Source: JAAYFT01 sp036562765
Lineage (GTDB): Bacteria; Bacillota; Clostridia; Tissierellales; Tissierellaceae
DNA length: 64,000 nucleotides
Reading direction: 5' to 3'
NCBI GenBank assembly: GCA_036562765.1
Contig: DATCJO010000170.1
Coordinates: 8,297 to 72,296 of the forward strand
The notes beneath the pieces were generated by a model that made no database searches, had not been told where the DNA came from, and worked only from the letters and a program-made list of their open reading frames with translations. This document shows positions 59,787 to 64,000 of the stretch, piece after piece. A program made the position numbers and the translations under genes. The stretch's first letter is position 1. Every line of letters starts with the position of its first letter.

Positions 59787-60704
59787 ATGGAATACAAGGA
59801 TTATTATAAAATACTAGGAGTAGATAAAACAGCATCACAGGAAGAAATTAAAAGAGCATATAGAAACTTGGTTAAAAAATATCATCCTGATTTAAACCCC
59901 AATGACCCTAAAGCTCAGGAAAAACTTAAGGAAATAAATGAAGCATACGAAGTCTTAGGTGATGAAGAAAAAAGGAAAAGGTACGATGCTTTTGGTTCAG
60001 CATATAACTTTACAAATGGACAACATTTTGACCCATCTCAATTCGGATTTGATAACTTTGGAAAAGGCTTCAGCTATACTTATACTACTGATGGAGATTT
60101 CAGCGACTTTTTCAACTTAATCTTTGGAGATATGGCAAAATCTAAAGGAGCAAGATCTGCTTTTGATTTTAGCAATCTATTTGGTGGAAGAAAGGCAAGG
60201 AGATCTTCTTCCTATGAATCCCAATTAAACCTTACAATAGAAGAAGGATATAATGGCACAACAAAAAATGTCACATTAAATATCAACGGAATCAATAAAA
60301 CAATTGCTGTCAACGTTCCAAAAGGAATATTGCCCGGGAAAAAATTGAAGGTAAAAGGCGAAAAATGGGGAATTAATGGGGACATATTGTTTAAAATAAA
60401 CTTCATAGATGATGGTAGAAATAGGCTAGATGGATTGGATATCATATCAAAACTAGATATAGTTCCATGGCAATCAGTTTTAGGCGATAAAGTTGTAGTA
60501 TCAACTCTAGATGGGAAAATAAAAGTAAACATTCCTAAATTAGTGTCTTCAGGCATGAAGATAAGAGTGCCTCAAAAGGGTTACAGGGATATGAATGGAA
60601 ACAGAGGAGATTTATATCTTGAAATAAATATAGTAAATCCTTCAACAATATCCGATGAAGAAATTAAACTATATGAAAGATTAAGAGATATATCAAAAAA
60701 ATAA
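59787..60704 (+). CDS. DnaJ-like chaperone without zinc finger (CbpA type)
   Basis: 305 residues. J-domain at residues 4-68 with the HPD motif in KKYHPDLNPNDPKAQ, then a Gly/Phe-rich part (FGFDNFGKGFSY), and the C-terminal client-binding beta domains (NLTIEEGYNGTTKNVTLN, VNVPKGILPGKKLKVKG). The Cys-rich zinc-finger domain of DnaJ is absent, as in CbpA. It cooperates with DnaK in folding. No dnaK or grpE is nearby. A CtsR-type operator lies between promoter and start, so heat and protein stress should induce it. Confidence 0.93.
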   Translation: MEYKDYYKILGVDKTASQEEIKRAYRNLVKKYHPDLNPNDPKAQEKLKEINEAYEVLGDEEKRKRYDAFGSAYNFTNGQHFDPSQFGFDNFGKGFSYTYTTDGDFSDFFNLIFGDMAKSKGARSAFDFSNLFGGRKARRSSSYESQLNLTIEEGYNGTTKNVTLNINGINKTIAVNVPKGILPGKKLKVKGEKWGINGDILFKINFIDDGRNRLDGLDIISKLDIVPWQSVLGDKVVVSTLDGKIKVNIPKLVSSGMKIRVPQKGYRDMNGNRGDLYLEINIVNPSTISDEEIKLYERLRDISKK

Positions 60705-60733
60705 TTGCTAAGGGTTTTCCCTTAGCAATTTTT
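60703..60733. terminator. bidirectional terminator between the DnaJ-like gene and yaaR
   Basis: Perfect 12-bp stem (60703-60714 with 60719-60730), TTTT loop, T-rich 3' side; overlaps the DnaJ-like stop codon. Confidence 0.85.
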
Positions 60734-61178
60734 ATGTCATTATGTCCATAAGCATTCCTTGTATGCTGTTTAATCTGCTGAGTATTCTTAGTCTGTTTTT
60801 TTCCAAATCTATAAACTCCTTAGTCAGTTCATCTAATTCCTGATCAACTTTTTTTACTAAAGAATAAATCCTGTGCCTGCCTCTTCTATCCAAGGAGCTT
60901 TCCTTATAAAACACATAGGCATTATTAACTGCAATTCTCAAAAATTCCTTAACTAGCTTTTTATACTCAAGCAAATCTTCTATAAAAAGTTTTTCTGATA
61001 ACTTATTGGATAGATTTTCTATTTTGTCATATAATGCCTTTAATTCTACCCTAATCTTTTCCTGCTCAATTTCATTTAGTTTTACTTTGAATGTATCCTT
61101 AATTGCCTTTTTATCAACAGCCCTGGATATTTCTATTGGAGTTATATTTTCAATTCCTATTCTATTAACGCTGGTCAT
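60732..61178 (-). CDS. YaaR-family (DUF327) protein
   Basis: 148 residues, highly charged and helical: FKVKLNEIEQEKIRVELKAL, EDLLEYKKLVKEFLRIAVNN, then DRRGRHRIYSLVKKVDQELD. It matches YaaR (DUF327), a small cytoplasmic family of unknown function. ATG 61178 is chosen because GGAGGGG lies just upstream of it and seven codons downstream of the longer ATG. A sigma-D-type promoter lies directly upstream, pointing to co-expression with flagellar genes. Confidence 0.85.
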   Translation of the reverse strand: MTSVNRIGIENITPIEISRAVDKKAIKDTFKVKLNEIEQEKIRVELKALYDKIENLSNKLSEKLFIEDLLEYKKLVKEFLRIAVNNAYVFYKESSLDRRGRHRIYSLVKKVDQELDELTKEFIDLEKNRLRILSRLNSIQGMLMDIMT

Positions 61179-61205
61179 CTTACCCCTCCACTCTTTCATT
61201 ATAAT

Positions 61206-61232
61206 ATATCGGCAAGAAAATAGAAATATATA
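61206..61232 (-). promoter_or_regulatory. sigma-D-type promoter for yaaR
   Basis: On the minus strand GCCGATAT (61213-61206), identical to the SigD -10 consensus, is preceded after 15 nt by TATA (61232-61229), close to the TAAA -35. Confidence 0.6.
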
Positions 61233-61240
61233 ATTGTACT

Positions 61241-61267
61241 TAAGGGAATAGAATCTAATGTCGATAA
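61241..61267 (+). promoter_or_regulatory. sigma-D-type promoter for the FliK-like gene
   Basis: TAAG (61241-61244), 15 nt, GTCGATAA (61260-61267) against consensus TAAA-N15-GCCGATAT. It lies 38 nt before the start codon. Confidence 0.6.
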
Positions 61268-61304
61268 TCTATACAGGTAAGCTGATTATGAAAGGGAAGA
61301 AGCC

Positions 61305-63566
61305 ATGGAGACTTTAAAGATAAACAGTAAGGAAAATATAATAAACAGCTATGGCCTTAAGCCAACCCTTCCCTATGATATAGAGGGGATATTGGTAGAG
61401 AAAAATGGGAAGGACATAGTTGTTGAAAAAAACATTGAAAACATAAAAGTTCAATATTCATTAAGGTTAAAAGAAGAAATAGCAGGAAACATTGGGGAAA
61501 TAGTAACAATACCCAAGGAAGATATATTGTCAGTAAAAATGGAAGAAGTGGAATCAGAGGAAACTGAAAATAACCAAGAAGTAAAAAACAATATAAGAAG
61601 AGCAGAAGATATATTAAGGGAATTGGGTCTTGAGTTTACAAAGGAAAATATCAGGCTCATCGAATTTTTGCTTAAAAATAATTTGCCTATTACTATAGAC
61701 ACTATAAATTCCTACATCAAATCAAAAGAATATATTGAGAAAATAGTTGATAACCTTGACCCAAATTCTTTTGTGAAGCTTATGGAAAAAGGCATAAACA
61801 TTGAGGAAGAAAATTTGCAAAAAGTAGCTGAAAGCCTTGAAGAAATAAAAAATGAAAAGAGCTTTTCCTTAAAACGCCTTTTGAGACTTGAAAGGGATTT
61901 TACATACAAGGAAGCAGAACAGATAGCAAAGGAAATCTATGGGCACAAGATGGGCAAAGATGTGTATGACATCATAATAGCCCTTCATCGAGAGAAAGTT
62001 CCTATTACAAAAGAAAACATAGACAAAGCAGTAGAGATAATGGCAAAAGTTCAAGACTTGAAAAATTTAAAATATGAAACCTATGTAAGCATAATTAAGA
62101 ATGAAAAAATATTCAACATAGAAAACCTATATAAAATTAACAATTCATACACAAATAGTGTCGTAGATGCCAATATAAATGCCAAGACTTTTGAAACCTT
62201 TACCATATTAAAGGATACATCAGTGGATGGCTTAAAGGAAATGCTTATGGAACTTGATTTAGAAGTAAATGTGGAAAATATAAACATTTTAAGGGCATTC
62301 ATAGTAAATGACATGGCAATGGACAAGTCAAGTTATAATAAGATAATATCTATGAAAAATGCAGTAAAAGAACTATTAAATCTGCTGGATGAAGATGATG
62401 TTGTAAAGCTAGAAAAAAAAGGCGTATCTGTATTGGAAGAAGATATTTATAAATTAGTTGAAGAAATTAAAACAGAAGATAGTTCAGGATTTAATAAAAA
62501 TAATTTAAGTTCTACCTTAGTTTCTGACCGCAGTAAAATAGAGGAAATCAAAAAAGATTTAAGCATATTAGGAAAAATTAAGGATGAGGACCTTCTACTG
62601 TTAATAAAAAACAATGAAGATTTTACCATAAAATCATTACGAGAAATCATTGTATCAAACACTTACAAAGGTTCAAATTTAGAGGAAAAAACCCTAAATA
62701 AAGTAATTTATATATCTACCATATTTAACACCTTGGGAGAAGAATTAAGCGCTAAACTAGTATCCTTTACCATAAGCAAATATGGTTCTCCAACGCTTGA
62801 AAACCTATTTATGAGTAAAAAGGAAATAAATACAAGTGGAGAAACCATAGTACCTGTCGATACAATAGATAGAGGAGGCATTTTCGAAGAATATATTAAG
62901 GCAAGAAATAGCATTACAGTAAATGTTGTGAAAGAAAGCATAAAAGAAAGTGTATCCCTTGAAAATATGCCTCTTAATGAGCTAAATAACTATATACAAA
63001 GGAAGGTGAACAGGTACAAGGAAACCCAAAGGCTAATAGAGGAGATTAAAGAGTTAAGGGGTAATGAGGAAAGGATACTGCCTACTATATTGAAAAATGG
63101 ACTTCCAATGACCATAAAGGAGATAAAGGAAATAAAATCTCTATTGGATAATCTCGACTTATATAAAAGAGGCAAAGATTATGAAAATAATAATGGACTT
63201 ATTAACTTATCTAATGGTTCATCGATGGATATGAACCAGGAAAAAGGAAATAAGGGAATGAAGGATTATATAGAAATAGAAAAAGCTGCAGATAAAGATT
63301 TAGTAATCCAGCTTCCTGTTGATATAAATGATGACTATAAAAACTTAAATATCATAATACCTGATATTAATAAGGGAATTGATAAGAATAATATGGATTT
63401 TTATTTAAATTTAGAAACCAGCAATTTAGGAAGATTAAAAGTTGAGGTTAAAGTAATTGGAAAGGAAGTTCATGTCGATATAAAGGAAGGGAATTCTCTC
63501 AAGGGTAGTTTAAATCTATTGGCAGAAGAATTGGACAAGCTTGGATATACATTAAACCTAAATTAG
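61305..63566 (+). CDS. DUF6240 repeat protein with FliK-like C-terminal domain
   Basis: 753 residues, no signal peptide. Residues about 95-390 contain repeats of a helical unit resembling LGLEFTKENIRLIEFLLKNN with LPITIDTINSYIKSKEYI; further degenerate units include REKVPITKENIDKA and LDLEVNVENINILRAFI. After a low-complexity Asn/Ser part, the last ~90 residues (FYLNLETSNLGRLKVEVKVI, LLAEELDKLGYTLN) resemble the hook-length-control domain of FliK. Long ruler-type proteins of flagellar systems have this plan: repetitive N-part plus FliK C-domain. It is followed by a 65-aa gene and flagellin, and preceded by a sigma-D-like promoter. Confidence 0.8.
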   Translation: METLKINSKENIINSYGLKPTLPYDIEGILVEKNGKDIVVEKNIENIKVQYSLRLKEEIAGNIGEIVTIPKEDILSVKMEEVESEETENNQEVKNNIRRAEDILRELGLEFTKENIRLIEFLLKNNLPITIDTINSYIKSKEYIEKIVDNLDPNSFVKLMEKGINIEEENLQKVAESLEEIKNEKSFSLKRLLRLERDFTYKEAEQIAKEIYGHKMGKDVYDIIIALHREKVPITKENIDKAVEIMAKVQDLKNLKYETYVSIIKNEKIFNIENLYKINNSYTNSVVDANINAKTFETFTILKDTSVDGLKEMLMELDLEVNVENINILRAFIVNDMAMDKSSYNKIISMKNAVKELLNLLDEDDVVKLEKKGVSVLEEDIYKLVEEIKTEDSSGFNKNNLSSTLVSDRSKIEEIKKDLSILGKIKDEDLLLLIKNNEDFTIKSLREIIVSNTYKGSNLEEKTLNKVIYISTIFNTLGEELSAKLVSFTISKYGSPTLENLFMSKKEINTSGETIVPVDTIDRGGIFEEYIKARNSITVNVVKESIKESVSLENMPLNELNNYIQRKVNRYKETQRLIEEIKELRGNEERILPTILKNGLPMTIKEIKEIKSLLDNLDLYKRGKDYENNNGLINLSNGSSMDMNQEKGNKGMKDYIEIEKAADKDLVIQLPVDINDDYKNLNIIIPDINKGIDKNNMDFYLNLETSNLGRLKVEVKVIGKEVHVDIKEGNSLKGSLNLLAEELDKLGYTLNLN

Positions 63567-63577
63567 TAGGTGATGTG

Positions 63578-63775
63578 GTGAAAAGGCTAATACCCAAAAA
63601 TTATGTTGAAAAGGCATATAAGAAAGAAACAGCTAATGTGGAAATAGGTTTAAATCCTAGTAATAAAAGAGAGAAGGTCCATAGGTTACCTATAGAAATG
63701 TTTCAAATATTAGGTGCTGTAATTCATTATATTGAAAAAATTAACAAACAAGAGGGGGATAGAAATGAGAATTAA
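63578..63775 (+). CDS. 65-residue basic protein overlapping the flagellin start
   Basis: 65 residues (GTG 63578; an adjacent GTG at 63575 is possible) with AGGTGAT upstream. The N-terminal half is basic (VKRLIPKNYVEKAYKKETAN), the second half may form a helix (RLPIEMFQILGAVIHYIEKI). It resembles the cytoplasmic tail of FlhB-type proteins (YxxA-like region) only loosely, and I assign no family. It ends 11 nt inside the flagellin gene, so translation is coupled; it may be a small flagellar regulator or chaperone. Confidence 0.65.
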   Translation: MKRLIPKNYVEKAYKKETANVEIGLNPSNKREKVHRLPIEMFQILGAVIHYIEKINKQEGDRNEN

Positions 63776-64000
63776 TAATAACATACCCGCACTTAATACT
63801 AACAGGTTATTAAGCATTAATACTAATAATCTTCAAAAATCATTAGAAAGGCTATCATCAGGCAAGAGGATAAATAGGGCTTCTGATGATGCTGCAGGTT
63901 TAGCCATATCTCAAAAAATGGAAGCACAAATAAGAGGTTTAAGACAAGCCTCTAGGAATTCCCTAGATGGAATATCCCTAATTCAAACTGCAGAAGGAGC
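63765..64000 (+). CDS. flagellin, N-terminal part (continues beyond window)
   Basis: The frame starts at ATG 63765 with AGGGGGAT upstream and shows the conserved D0/D1 start: MRINNNIPALNTNRLLSINT, LSSGKRINRASDDAAGLAIS, RNSLDGISLIQTAEGA. This is the N-terminal flagellin domain used for filament polymerisation and export. The gene is cut by the window end after 78 codons. Hag-type naming is left open because more than one flagellin may exist. Confidence 0.96.
   Translation, partial: MRINNNIPALNTNRLLSINTNNLQKSLERLSSGKRINRASDDAAGLAISQKMEAQIRGLRQASRNSLDGISLIQTAEG

Overview
The window is a low-GC (roughly one third G+C by eye) Firmicutes chromosome segment. The block rpsF-ssb-rpsR-mazG-like-yybS-gdpP-rplI-dnaB, followed by dnaD, dnaI/dnaC and niaR, is the arrangement found in Clostridia. 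Indolepyruvate:ferredoxin oxidoreductase, a feoABC ferrous-iron system, several peptidase and amino-acid genes, a Spo0E-like protein, a DacF-type carboxypeptidase and flagellin point to a motile, anaerobic, amino-acid-fermenting and probably spore-forming member. Tissierellales or a relative is my best guess; this is inference from gene content, not a database match.

Layout. 1-1.9 kb: 3' end of a CorC-type protein and a PLP aminotransferase. 2.3-11.9 kb: translation/replication block (S6, SSB, S18, GdpP, L9, DnaB, DnaD, DnaI), preceded by a strong promoter and a candidate S6:S18-binding leader, and ending in the NAD repressor niaR. 12-15 kb: an EIIC-like membrane protein with a NiaR-like site, a possible A-rich small RNA, a T-box and serS. 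15-20.4 kb: panB, an M1 peptidase lipoprotein, a 35-aa membrane peptide, dacF and a LytTR/GHKL two-component pair. 20.5-29.1 kb: two ABC exporters, one next to the LytTR pair and one divergent from a NarL-type two-component system. 29.4-32 kb: tRNA-Arg, tadA, and an unusual unit made of a 50-aa cationic peptide, an ECF-like sigma factor and a 403-aa repetitive protein. 32-44.9 kb: amino-acid/peptide catabolism (XRE-cupin regulator, DUF819 transporter, M19 dipeptidase, RocB-like, AGCS symporter, M20 peptidase, IorAB), with tRNA-Ser, a decayed S41 protease and a pirin between them. 44.9-48.1 kb: MoxR/DUF58/membrane operon. 48-52.5 kb: pncB and a Fur-boxed feoABC operon. 52.7-56.3 kb: lipoprotein flavin reductase, a protein of unknown function and an AraC regulator. 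56.3-59.4 kb: copA-copZ-csoR with a CsoR-type operator. 59.5-64 kb: Spo0E-like protein, a DnaJ-like chaperone behind a CtsR-type operator, then a flagellar segment (YaaR, FliK-like DUF6240 protein, flagellin) with back-to-back sigma-D-like promoters.

Small genes and sites were read directly from the sequence: a 35-aa hydrophobic protein (17542-17649, minus), the 50-aa peptide (30091-30243) and a 51-aa Spo0E-like protein (59554-59709). At least four intergenic copies of one palindromic repeat family are present (about 8552, 13526, 29146 and 58792), two of them inside transcribed units. No CRISPR array, insertion sequence, prophage or rRNA was seen. The best candidate for an undescribed system is the 30.0-32.0 kb sigma-factor unit.
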